Part shown: piece by piece, positions 37,663-43,709 of the stretch
Position numbering within the stretch: the stretch's first letter is position 1
Layout of the letters: every line of letters begins with the position of its first letter
From: a virus
Length of the DNA stretch: 44,436 nt
Virus record (IMG/VR): IMGVR_UViG_3300023179_000185
Coordinates: 1 to 44,436 of that record
Direction: 5' to 3' (one strand)
The notes under the pieces: generated by a model
Database searches by the model: none
Told to the model about the DNA's origin: nothing
Seen by the model: only the letters and a program-made list of their open reading frames with translations
Made by a program: the position numbers and the translations under genes

Positions 37663-38002
37663 GGTTATTAGACCATTTTAGTAAAAAATAAGTAAGATCC
37701 GATTCATACAATCGTGCCGCAATCTTTACCGTATATCCATAATAAGCGTGATCTATAGCTATAGTCCAAACAGGTGTTTCTACAGCAGTAGCCATGATCC
37801 ACTGACCTTTTTCACTTTGTTCAAATTCCCATAAACCCTGCCCGGCATAGATTTCAGGGTCTTCAACATCGCCTAATCTAAACGAATGTACTACTTGATG
37901 CCTAATGGCTTCCTGACGAGAGTTCTTGGGCAAGGGGGAAGATTCCGGCAATAACTGTCGCACAGGCTCTTGCCACTTCTGTATGTTCTTGTTGAGTGCC
38001 AT
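37634..38002 (-). CDS. Conserved T4-like phage protein of unknown function, 122 aa
   Basis: Core motifs VVHSFRLGDVEDPEIYAGQ, WEFEQSEKGQWIM and YYGYTVKIAARL match a small conserved protein I recall from T4-like cyanophages, usually carrying HTFRMGDVEDPE and a GKWVM motif. The ATG at 38002 lies inside the 3' part of thyX, giving a 101-base out-of-frame overlap. No later in-frame ATG or GTG precedes the conserved core, and AAGG lies just upstream, so I keep it. The C-terminal residues after LLKWSNN run into the convergent structural gene. Function unknown. Confidence 0.75.
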   Translation of the reverse strand: MALNKNIQKWQEPVRQLLPESSPLPKNSRQEAIRHQVVHSFRLGDVEDPEIYAGQGLWEFEQSEKGQWIMATAVETPVWTIAIDHAYYGYTVKIAARLYESDLTYFLLKWSNNLNLAHQQLY

Positions 38003-38591
38003 TTGCCGACCTTAATTCAATATAGTGAATCCATGAGCGAAGTGTACCATTCATGTACAAACGGCTCTCCATTAAACCTTCGGGGAGTACTGCACGAGCC
38101 TGCTCTTTGGCAATACCTTTACTTATTGCCCATTCATAGGTTTCTCTTGTACGACTAATTAGTTCTTTCTGAAGATTTTCCCATTGGTAAGCAATTTGTC
38201 TATGTTTATCATTGTTGTAGTCGATTTCTATACTATTTTGTCGATTATGTTGATCCTGAAATCTTAGATCTCTTAAAACAAAGTTGAGATCTTTAGTAGG
38301 ATCGGCATAACGTTGACTGAATTCTTGAAAGCTAAAACTACGATGTCTAAGTATTTGTCTTGCAATGTCTCTTGTGGTTGTAATTTCTAAACATGCTGAA
38401 ACCATTTCCAATGGCGACCAATGTTGATGACGTATAAGATACTTAATCAAGCGTTCGCTAGTCTCAGTATTAAATTGATTACTAGGATTACTTACACGAG
38501 CACAAAATGCCACAAGGTCCTGGGCATTTTCAATGCCTTCTTGTTCAAATTCAACAGTTGGTTGAGAAAAAGAAACTAAACGTACTTTCAT
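37902..38591 (-). CDS. thyX: Flavin-dependent thymidylate synthase ThyX
   Basis: 229 aa, near the usual family length. ThyX methylates dUMP to dTMP using methylene-tetrahydrofolate as carbon donor and NADPH with FAD for reduction; it acts in the cytoplasm and supplies dTMP for phage DNA synthesis. The family signature RHRx7S is intact (R82-H83-R84 ... S92, RHRSFSFQEFSQRY). The second conserved block ARAVLPEGLMESRLYMNGTL is followed by SWIHYIELR. The HQHWSPLEM segment near residue 55 matches the family's H..psP.E substrate region. AAGGA lies four bases before the ATG. The start overlaps the upstream gene by ATGA, and the 3' end overlaps the downstream gene by 101 bases, so it belongs to a compact phage operon. 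T4-like cyanophages commonly carry thyX. Confidence 0.95.
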   Translation of the reverse strand: MKVRLVSFSQPTVEFEQEGIENAQDLVAFCARVSNPSNQFNTETSERLIKYLIRHQHWSPLEMVSACLEITTTRDIARQILRHRSFSFQEFSQRYADPTKDLNFVLRDLRFQDQHNRQNSIEIDYNNDKHRQIAYQWENLQKELISRTRETYEWAISKGIAKEQARAVLPEGLMESRLYMNGTLRSWIHYIELRSANGTQQEHTEVARACATVIAGIFPLAQELSSGSH

Positions 38592-38926
38592 AAGTCCTTG
38601 AGTATTCGATCTGTAATGGGTTGAACGGTTTTAGCTACATCATCTATGTTAACATAAAAGTCAATGTTGCTAATATATTCGTCTATGTTTTTAAGTTTCT
38701 CATCTAATATAGATTCTACTGTGCCAGGAGAGTCATATTCGGCAAGAAGTTCTTTAATGTTAATTGATATCTCTGTACCATCTATCAAGTGTACATGGAT
38801 AGCAAGTAAAAGGTCAACTGGAATTTCGTCCTTATCTATATCTTTAAGAATTTCTCGCCATCTGGCCTTTTCGGAAACATTAATTTTTTTTGCTTTTGGT
38901 TGCGACTTTTTTCTTTGGCGTGACAT
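38588..38926 (-). CDS. Conserved phage protein, 112 aa, basic N-terminus
   Basis: The first 20 residues are strongly basic (MSRQRKKSQPKAKK), followed by RWREILKDIDKDEIPVDLL, a hydrophobic strand (LAIHVHLIDGTEISINI) and a helical end (PITDRILKDL). I recall a similar small protein (RW..LL....KDE.P...L, LKDL at the end) in T4-like cyanophages, function unknown. It overlaps thyX by four bases (ATGA), so translation is probably coupled. It also overlaps the upstream gene by 47 bases. The basic tail suggests nucleic-acid or acidic-surface contact; that is inference only. Confidence 0.75.
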   Translation of the reverse strand: MSRQRKKSQPKAKKINVSEKARWREILKDIDKDEIPVDLLLAIHVHLIDGTEISINIKELLAEYDSPGTVESILDEKLKNIDEYISNIDFYVNIDDVAKTVQPITDRILKDL

Positions 38927-39545
38927 TTTGGAGACCGGGATCTAAAGATGCTGCTTCTGCAGTCAATGTTTCTGCTTCTTGTAAAAGGCGTGCTGCATCT
39001 GCTCGCATTTTATCTGCCTGCGACAATCGTTGTTGTGCCAGATCTGCATCTGTTAATACCCCAGACGATTCCAAAATAGGCATTACAGGAGCAGGTGGAC
39101 GTTTAGGATCACCTAGATCACGCTCAGCAATTCTTTTATTTTTTGTTTGTAATCCTTTTTGATTTTCTAATTCTTGATATTTTTTGATAGCATCTTCACC
39201 TTTGGACATCTCATTTAATATTGTATTAAGTTCATCCAGGCGCACAGTACTTTTACTGTTTGGAGTAATCATTACTTGATTGGTTGGAATTTTTTTGATT
39301 AATCCATCTGCGTGTAATGCAGTGAGACAGTTACGTCCATCTGGCATATAATTTCTAAATAATACGTCACTTAAATTAATTGATTGTTGTCCGGCAGCAC
39401 TTTCTAAAATTTTCATGACCTCATCATGATAAATTCTAGGTAAAAGATCACTATATACTACTAGACACATATGATCTTCGTTGGGCACTTCCCTAAACAA
39501 TAAAACAATTTTCTTATTGTTATGTTTGCCGATATGCTTTAACAT
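38880..39545 (-). CDS. Conserved phage protein with Ala/Lys-rich coiled-coil C-terminus, 221 aa
   Basis: AAGGA precedes the ATG by eight bases. The N-terminal half contains KKIVLLFREVPNEDHMCLVV and a folded alpha/beta-looking region (IYHDEVMKILES, YMPDGRNCLTALHADGLI). I associate it with a conserved T4-like cyanophage protein of unknown function. Residues ~105-140 and ~165-200 are heptad-like (LSQADKMRADAARLLQEAETL), and the end is Lys-rich (KKKVATKSKKN). It begins five bases after the upstream gene's stop and overlaps the next gene by 47 bases. No catalytic motif is visible. Confidence 0.75.
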   Translation of the reverse strand: MLKHIGKHNNKKIVLLFREVPNEDHMCLVVYSDLLPRIYHDEVMKILESAAGQQSINLSDVLFRNYMPDGRNCLTALHADGLIKKIPTNQVMITPNSKSTVRLDELNTILNEMSKGEDAIKKYQELENQKGLQTKNKRIAERDLGDPKRPPAPVMPILESSGVLTDADLAQQRLSQADKMRADAARLLQEAETLTAEAASLDPGLQNVTPKKKVATKSKKN

Positions 39546-39549
39546 TATA

Positions 39550-39783
39550 TTATCCTTGTGTGGTATCTTCTTGCGAAGTTTTATCGTCAGTCTTGACAGA
39601 TACGCCGGCTGCTTCTAAAAAAGCAACTAGACGATCATAGACTTGTCCTACACTAGATAATTCTGCTACTCGCCAAACACCGCGTTCGGTTACTACACGC
39701 AAAATTTCTACTACACTAGCTATATCTTGTAAAGTAATCGACGGTTTCGGGCTATCGGTTGGTTGAATGTTTTCGTCAGACAT
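39550..39783 (-). CDS. Small conserved phage protein, 77 aa
   Basis: I start at ATG 39783 because TTGGAGT lies five bases upstream; an in-frame TTG at 39795 would place that ribosome-binding site inside the gene. The protein has a polar N-terminus (MSDENIQPTDSPKP), a helical core (ITLQDIASVVEILRVVTERG, then RVAELSSVGQVYDRLVAFLEAAG) and an acidic tail. The core pattern RG.WR..EL..VG..YDRL..FLEA.G matches a small protein I recall from T4-like cyanophages. Function unknown. Its ribosome-binding site lies in a hairpin (see 39789-39827). Confidence 0.75.
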   Translation of the reverse strand: MSDENIQPTDSPKPSITLQDIASVVEILRVVTERGVWRVAELSSVGQVYDRLVAFLEAAGVSVKTDDKTSQEDTTQG

Positions 39784-39788
39784 TTGAA

Positions 39789-39827
39789 ACTCCAATAAAT
39801 GTTTTTATATTTAACACTTATTGGAGT
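39789..39827 (-). promoter_or_regulatory. 15-bp hairpin containing the ribosome-binding site of the 77-aa gene
   Basis: Arms 39789-39803 and 39813-39827 pair over 15 positions with one G-U pair in the minus-strand RNA; the loop is nine AU-rich bases. The 3' arm ends in UUGGAGU, the Shine-Dalgarno sequence of the gene starting at 39783. The 5' arm begins five bases after the upstream stop codon. It could limit translation of the 77-aa protein or act as an mRNA processing site. It lacks a U-run, so it is not a typical terminator. Confidence 0.6.
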
Positions 39828-39832
39828 ATAGG

Positions 39833-40111
39833 TTAAAATTTATTAATATCTTGTAATATTAAAGCAAAGTAACTGGCCTCTCCGTGTATTTCGAATCCGG
39901 CTCTCTTTTTTATGGCCTTAAAACCGTTGACTCCTACATAGTGATCATCTAAATAAAACCTTCCTTGTAGGTTTTCATAAATCCAGTCTGTAATCTTTTT
40001 TTCATTAGTAGATATGTCAAAGTCCACCGCAGAAAAATGCGGTGGACAATGATTGACTCTCCTTAGATTAAATAAGTTAAGCGGGTTGATTACTAACTGT
40101 CTTACGGTCAT
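39833..40111 (-). CDS. Conserved phage protein of unknown function, up to 92 aa (start uncertain)
   Basis: The core DFDISTNEKKITDWIYENLQG followed by RFYLDDHYVGVN and AGFEIHGEASYFALIL has the shape of a small protein I recall from T4-like cyanophages (FD...I..W...N..G.., then R..FE....A..F.L). The only in-frame ATG upstream of the core is at 40111, 35 bases inside the upstream gene and without a clear ribosome-binding site. A strong AAGGAGA lies at 40058-40064, but no in-frame start follows it. The first ~20 residues are therefore doubtful. A 10-bp hairpin (40022-40047) lies within the coding sequence. Confidence 0.6.
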   Translation of the reverse strand: MTVRQLVINPLNLFNLRRVNHCPPHFSAVDFDISTNEKKITDWIYENLQGRFYLDDHYVGVNGFKAIKKRAGFEIHGEASYFALILQDINKF

Positions 40112-40367
40112 CTTGAATAATTGTTACAGGACGGTTAAGAAGTTCTTCGCTGATCTCAGGAAGGGTTAATCTGTCCTCGAGGCACACTTGCGCGGCCTCC
40201 ACGAAACTGGACATTAAATGAGTCTGTTTTGTGATATCGGCAATCTCAGCACTGCGGGCAAGATCATCTAAGGCCTGTTCACACCGAAACAGCCTGAGTT
40301 GAAGATCCTCAACCAACTTACGAGCTTCGGCTATCTTCTTGATTGCCTTGGGATCACGAATTTCCAT
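40077..40367 (-). CDS. Unknown helical protein, 96 aa
   Basis: ATG at 40367 overlaps the stop of the VWA gene by one base (TAATG), with AAGGA-type sequence just upstream, so translation is probably coupled. The protein is almost entirely helical and heptad-like (AIKKIAEARKLVEDLQLRLFRCEQALDDLARSAEIADITK), with a short polar C-terminus. I do not recognise it. Its position behind the VWA gene suggests it is expressed with the VWA/AAA+ pair, perhaps as a partner, but nothing in the sequence proves this. Confidence 0.65.
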   Translation of the reverse strand: MEIRDPKAIKKIAEARKLVEDLQLRLFRCEQALDDLARSAEIADITKQTHLMSSFVEAAQVCLEDRLTLPEISEELLNRPVTIIQDDRKTVSNQPA

Positions 40368-41641
40368 TACTTCTTTCCTTTTTGAGCATGTTCATAATGA
40401 GCCCAAATACCAAAGGGCGGTTGGGCATTAGTGTTGCCTTTGATAATCCAAACAGTATCACAGTAGTCGGGATCACCCCATGATCCATAAGGATATCCAT
40501 CTGTGAATACAATAAACTTCTTGGGCTCGATGCCTGCTTCCTTCATATAACGCCAGTTAGCATCAAAGTCAGTGCCACCACCGCCTTTGGGTTCGTAGGT
40601 ACCGATCTCTGCCATGTTGTCTGAGTTAAAATCTTGGTCATTGTAGACTTCAGTATCAAAGCTCCATACTCTAATTTTATATTCATCGTAACTTTCCATG
40701 ATACCTTGGATCTCGCCTAAAAAAATCTTAAGTTCAGTTTCGCCAATACTGCCCGAAGTATCAATTGCCACACAGATGTCAATGGTCTCACCAGGCTTCA
40801 TGCCCGGCAATATGGCATCCATATGCCAGCTACGACGGCTAGGACGCAGCCAACTAAAGTCCGACTTAATAGTACTCTGAATTTGTTGTAACAACAGTTC
40901 CCGCCAGTCAATTACACTCTCAGTCATGTCCTTGATCAGTCGCTGAACACCAGCAGGCACATTACCTGCGCCAACAGCTTGAGCAGCCTGCAATACAGCA
41001 TCCTTGATCTCGTCACGGATCTCTTTGGCTAACTTCTTGCTGATACGCGGACGCCCACCGTTGCCTTCGTGATCACCGTCATCGCCATCACCATCGCCTT
41101 CTTCGGGCTCAAGGTGATCATCGAGCACTTGCTTCATAAGCTCACTGAGCGGGATCTTCTTAGCATCTTTAAACAAATCATCGTAGACTTCTTCAAAGCT
41201 CATGCCGCGATACTTGGGATTGTACAGAATGGGCACTTTGGTGATCTTGGTGCCGACATTGTTGTCAATTAAGTCTTGGTTAACGCAATAGTCAGCGGCA
41301 ATGTTTGATAGGATGGGATCACGCTCACCACGACGACTCATATGATCGTAAACTACGTGAAGTACCTCGTGTCCAAACAAGAACTCACACTCGCGTAGAC
41401 TAAGCGAATTAATAAACGAGCTATTGTAGTAGAAGCTTCTGCCGTCGGTGGCAGCAGTACCGCACCAGTCGTCAGCATTCTTAAGTTGCAAGCGAGTAGC
41501 AAGGTTACCAAAGAAACCGGCCTTAAGCAACAGTCCAACACGAGCAGTTACCAGCTTCTCACGAGCACTTGCATCCAATTTGGGATCAGTGGCAGTTTTC
41601 TTAGCGGACTTCTCTGCTACAGTGGTATCTTGTCTTGGCAT
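40367..41641 (-). CDS. VWA-domain protein with N-terminal HExxH putative metallopeptidase (DUF2201 type), partner of the AAA+ ATPase
   Basis: 424 aa. Residues 91-95 are HEVLH (HEVLHVVYDH), a zinc-peptidase-type HExxH in a helix, within the layout of the DUF2201 N-terminal putative metallopeptidase. An acidic Gly/Asp linker (~178-196, EPEEGDGDGDDGDHEG) joins it to a C-terminal VWA domain. The MIDAS motif DTSGS lies at 294-298, GGGGTDF supplies the Thr, and VFTDG the second Asp, so metal binding looks intact. Bacterial proteins of this type pair with MoxR-family AAA+ ATPases, and the next gene upstream is one. The pair probably acts as a chaperone or remodelling machine. Whether the HExxH cleaves anything is unknown. 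AAGGAG precedes the ATG. It has its own promoter and dyad (41665-41719). Confidence 0.88.
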   Translation of the reverse strand: MPRQDTTVAEKSAKKTATDPKLDASAREKLVTARVGLLLKAGFFGNLATRLQLKNADDWCGTAATDGRSFYYNSSFINSLSLRECEFLFGHEVLHVVYDHMSRRGERDPILSNIAADYCVNQDLIDNNVGTKITKVPILYNPKYRGMSFEEVYDDLFKDAKKIPLSELMKQVLDDHLEPEEGDGDGDDGDHEGNGGRPRISKKLAKEIRDEIKDAVLQAAQAVGAGNVPAGVQRLIKDMTESVIDWRELLLQQIQSTIKSDFSWLRPSRRSWHMDAILPGMKPGETIDICVAIDTSGSIGETELKIFLGEIQGIMESYDEYKIRVWSFDTEVYNDQDFNSDNMAEIGTYEPKGGGGTDFDANWRYMKEAGIEPKKFIVFTDGYPYGSWGDPDYCDTVWIIKGNTNAQPPFGIWAHYEHAQKGKK

Positions 41642-41664
41642 ATCTACTCCTTATTCAATATTTA

Positions 41665-41693
41665 ATTGTAGCACCTAACCGAACTCCAGTCAA
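41665..41693 (-). promoter_or_regulatory. Sigma70-type promoter for the VWA gene
   Basis: Minus strand: TTGACT (41693-41688), 17-base spacer, TACAAT (41670-41665). AAGGAG and the ATG follow downstream. The -35 box is shared with the other cassettes, but the leader sequence is different. Confidence 0.7.
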
Positions 41694-41719
41694 ATTGGGG
41701 GTCAATGACCCCCAATTTG
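41691..41719 (-). promoter_or_regulatory. Perfect dyad overlapping the -35 box of the VWA gene
   Basis: Arms CAAATTGGGGG (41691-41701) and CCCCCAATTTG (41709-41719) pair perfectly over 11 bp around a 7-base loop. The dyad begins two bases after the MoxR stop codon. No T-run follows on the minus strand, so it may be an operator or a processing hairpin rather than a plain terminator. Confidence 0.65.
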
Positions 41720-41720
41720 G

Positions 41721-42818
41721 TTAGTTGTTAGCTACTGCGGCAACTACGTACTTGCCAAATCTTTTATGAAAGGCGTCAAAGTTCTTGAGCTTGCCTGGCA
41801 CAAACGGAATATTGTAAGTGGTAATCGCTACACGAGCTGCCATAACCACAAGTTCTGTACTAAAATTGTCCATAATAAAGCTAAAGAAGTTATCAGCCAT
41901 CCCATTCCATTTGTCCAACTTTCCGCCGGCTTTGTCATAGGCGTCCTTGAGCTCGTAGCACAAGCTGATAGTCAACGAATACATCGCTGACACTTCTTTG
42001 ATCTTAAGTTCAGTAACCTTACCTTGCAGAACTTCTACTGGGTTAGGCATCTGCCCCGACACTTTACGGTGTGCGGCAAACTTGACTGCCATACCTTCAC
42101 CAACTGCACCTGCTACCAAGTCGGTCAGTCCAGTATCATTGTCCTCGTCCAGCAACTCGCTAACAAAGGTCCACGAACGCGGGGTAGCAAAACTACGGCT
42201 CGAGCTACGGGGATCAAAGTCAAACAAGTCGCCCTTAGCAAAGCTCAAGTAGCCAACCACATCTTTGTGTATGCGATTGTTTACTGCCCAAGTCTGCCAA
42301 CTATCAAAGTCCACACGCATTTCTAGGTGAACAAAGCGATTAGCCAGCGGGCTAGGCATACGATAAGTAACGCCTTTATCCGACTCACGATTGCCTGCTG
42401 CCACCATAACAACATTCTTAGGCAGTACGAACTTGCCCACTCGGCGATTAAGTACTAGTTGATAAGCCGCTGCCTGAGTAGCCGGAGCTGCTGAGTTCAT
42501 CTCGTCCATAAACAAGATGACAATGGGATACTGGCTAGCAGTTTCCTCGTCGGGTAACTCTACTGGAGGAGCCCAGTCCATCTTGCCAGTGTCTTTGTTA
42601 TAGAACGGGATACCACGCAGGTCAGTGGGCTCCATCTGGCTCAAACGAATATCAATCATAAGACCGCCGAGGTCTTCGGCGATGCCGGCTACCAGCTCAC
42701 TCTTACCGATACCTGGAGGACCCCACAAGAAAGCGGGACGCTGACGCTTGAAGCAACGCAGTAGAGCACGACGGGCTTCGACACTGGTAACGGTACGATT
42801 TTCGCTTACTACAGCCAT
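41721..42818 (-). CDS. MoxR-type AAA+ ATPase
   Basis: 365 aa, full length for a MoxR/AAA_5-type ATPase. Walker A is GPPGIGKS (33-40), Walker B VILFMDE (100-106) with MN instead of the usual IN after it, sensor 1 is N143 (VAAGNRE), and MPSPLANRF with R161 supplies the arginine-finger region. The C-terminal half is helical, typical of the lid and effector region. Such ATPases work as oligomers that remodel proteins together with a VWA partner (as RavA with ViaA, or CobS with CobT), and the VWA gene lies directly downstream. Target in phage infection is unknown. AAGGAG lies upstream of ATG 42818, with its own promoter. G+C is clearly higher than in the structural block, so the pair may have been acquired separately. 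Confidence 0.9.
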   Translation of the reverse strand: MAVVSENRTVTSVEARRALLRCFKRQRPAFLWGPPGIGKSELVAGIAEDLGGLMIDIRLSQMEPTDLRGIPFYNKDTGKMDWAPPVELPDEETASQYPIVILFMDEMNSAAPATQAAAYQLVLNRRVGKFVLPKNVVMVAAGNRESDKGVTYRMPSPLANRFVHLEMRVDFDSWQTWAVNNRIHKDVVGYLSFAKGDLFDFDPRSSSRSFATPRSWTFVSELLDEDNDTGLTDLVAGAVGEGMAVKFAAHRKVSGQMPNPVEVLQGKVTELKIKEVSAMYSLTISLCYELKDAYDKAGGKLDKWNGMADNFFSFIMDNFSTELVVMAARVAITTYNIPFVPGKLKNFDAFHKRFGKYVVAAVANN

Positions 42819-42847
42819 TTAAGACTCCTTTTGTTTAGTGTAAAGCA

Positions 42848-42877
42848 ATTATACGACAGAAATAAAAACCCAGTCAA
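42848..42877 (-). promoter_or_regulatory. Sigma70-type promoter for the MoxR-type ATPase gene
   Basis: Minus strand: TTGACT (42877-42872), 18-base spacer, TATAAT (42853-42848), followed by TAAACAA and AAGGAG before the ATG. It keeps the TTGACTGGGTT core of the other cassettes, but the dyad is degenerate here (AATAACTC opposite GGGTTTTT). It starts nine bases after the stop codon of the 62-aa gene. Confidence 0.75.
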
Positions 42878-42885
42878 ATGATGAG

Positions 42886-43074
42886 TTATTTACGGTAGAA
42901 TGCACTGGCAAAGAAAATATGTAGGAAAATACTAGCTGACCAAGTTTCTAGAGAATAAGGAATTTCCAGACCTACATTACCGAACAAAGCATTTAATGAC
43001 CATACTAATAAAAATGGTCCTAATGCCACCAATGCAATGGCTATTAAAATCACAGTGACAGCGGTAAACTTCAT
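42886..43074 (-). CDS. Small membrane protein, 62 aa
   Basis: Residues ~4-32 form one hydrophobic segment (VTVILIAIALVALGPFLLVW) and ~45-58 a second, shorter one (SASIFLHIFFASAF), ending in the charged YRK. The pattern WSLNALFG..IPYSLETW is one I recall from small phage membrane proteins. It overlaps the upstream 76-aa gene by four bases (ATGA), so the two are translated together. Localisation in the host inner membrane is likely. Function unknown; it lacks the features of a known holin neighbour such as a lysin. Confidence 0.75.
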   Translation of the reverse strand: MKFTAVTVILIAIALVALGPFLLVWSLNALFGNVGLEIPYSLETWSASIFLHIFFASAFYRK

Positions 43075-43301
43075 ACCGTTGATTCCTTATTAAGGTCCCT
43101 TACCTGCTGAACAAATCGATGCTCAACAAGCAGACGCAGTGCGGGTTCAGCACGCCAACGGAACTGGATTGGGGTATCTAAAATTACAGTATGCTGAACT
43201 TCACCACCGTAACGAACACGGCTGGATTCAACACGCCCAGACACAGGGTACTCGCCCATGTACAAAGCACTGACCCACATTCCCTCTAAGTTCCAGCCCA
43301 T
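43071..43301 (-). CDS. Small conserved phage protein, 76 aa
   Basis: I start at ATG 43301, placed right behind AAGGAG and the cassette promoter at 43332-43360; the open frame extends upstream only through the promoter. The protein reads MGWNLEGMWVSALYMGEYPV followed by SGRVESSRVRYGGEVQHTVI and an LDTPIQFRWR segment, a beta-rich small fold I have seen in other phage and bacterial proteins of unknown function. A basic helix (PALRLLVEHRFVQQVRDL) ends it. It overlaps the 62-aa membrane protein gene by four bases. Confidence 0.8.
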   Translation of the reverse strand: MGWNLEGMWVSALYMGEYPVSGRVESSRVRYGGEVQHTVILDTPIQFRWRAEPALRLLVEHRFVQQVRDLNKESTV

Positions 43302-43331
43302 TGTTGGCTCCTTGTTGTTTACTGTACCACT

Positions 43332-43360
43332 ATTATACAGAAAATGAATAACCCAGTCAA
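43332..43360 (-). promoter_or_regulatory. Sigma70-type promoter, cassette copy before the 76-aa gene
   Basis: Minus strand: TTGACT (43360-43355), 17-base spacer, TATAAT (43337-43332). The leader AGTGGTACAGTAAACAACAA and the following GGAG are identical to those of the two cassettes upstream at 43654 and 44151. Confidence 0.85.
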
Positions 43361-43373
43361 TTGACGGGTTATT
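43347..43373 (-). promoter_or_regulatory. Dyad with the -35 box in its loop, before the 76-aa gene
   Basis: Arms AATAACCC (43347-43354) and GGGTTATT (43366-43373). The loop contains the palindrome GTCAATTGAC, whose right half is part of TTGACT. One arm reaches into the stop codon of the upstream 83-aa gene, and the minus strand continues CATTTTCTG. It may both end upstream transcripts and control the promoter. Confidence 0.75.
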
Positions 43374-43623
43374 ACCGGGCTTGTTGCCGCTGTTCGATGA
43401 CGATGGCTTCTTGCTTTTGCGTAGCCTCAACCATCTCGCTGATCAAGACCTTTTGTACTCGCTTAGGCATGAACTTCATGTAATGGAGGAGAGTGTTTTT
43501 AAGATACCCAATCTCAAAGTATTCGCCGCCACCATCCTCAGCAAAACGCTGTTCTACTGCTTGACTGAAGCACTCAAGCACTTCTTCTAGGGTATTTTGA
43601 TTCTCTGTAGTCCACATGCCCAT
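43372..43623 (-). CDS. Unknown helical phage protein, 83 aa
   Basis: ATG at 43623 follows AAGGAG and the cassette promoter at 43654-43682. The protein is mostly helical (TLEEVLECFSQAVEQRF, then KFMPKRVQKVLISEMVEATQ), acidic in the first third (EDGGGEYFE) and Gln/Arg-rich at the end. I do not recognise it. Its own promoter and the hairpin overlapping its stop codon suggest a single-gene transcription unit. Confidence 0.75.
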   Translation of the reverse strand: MGMWTTENQNTLEEVLECFSQAVEQRFAEDGGGEYFEIGYLKNTLLHYMKFMPKRVQKVLISEMVEATQKQEAIVIEQRQQAR

Positions 43624-43653
43624 TTCGTGCTCCTTGTTGTTTACTGTACCACT

Positions 43654-43682
43654 ATTATAGCAAAAATGGATAACCCAGTCAA
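43654..43682 (-). promoter_or_regulatory. Sigma70-type promoter, cassette copy before the 83-aa gene
   Basis: Minus strand: TTGACT (43682-43677), 17-base spacer, TATAAT (43659-43654), then the shared leader AGTGGTACAGTAAACAACAA and GGAG. Confidence 0.85.
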
Positions 43683-43694
43683 TTGAAGGGTTAT
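43670..43694 (-). promoter_or_regulatory. Dyad with the -35 box in its loop, before the 83-aa gene
   Basis: Arms ATAACCC (43670-43676) and GGGTTAT (43688-43694), loop of 11 bases with AGTCAATTGAA. The minus strand continues CCATTTTTGC after the hairpin, a short T-run compatible with weak termination of the upstream 136-aa transcript. Confidence 0.75.
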
Positions 43695-43709
43695 TTCGAG
43701 TTGTTGTAT

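Noticed and set aside
38664-39162. Plus-strand frames opposite the thyX operon
   Set aside because: They have no ribosome-binding sites and lie opposite conserved, tightly coupled minus-strand genes.
41721-42818. Calling the AAA+ protein CobS of cobalamin biosynthesis
   Set aside because: T4-like cyanophage ATPases are often labelled cobS, but this one pairs with a DUF2201-type HExxH/VWA protein and no other cobalamin gene is present; MoxR-type is the safer name.
43302-43430. N-terminal extension of the 76-aa protein
   Set aside because: It reads through the -35, -10 and ribosome-binding site of the cassette promoter and has low-complexity sequence.
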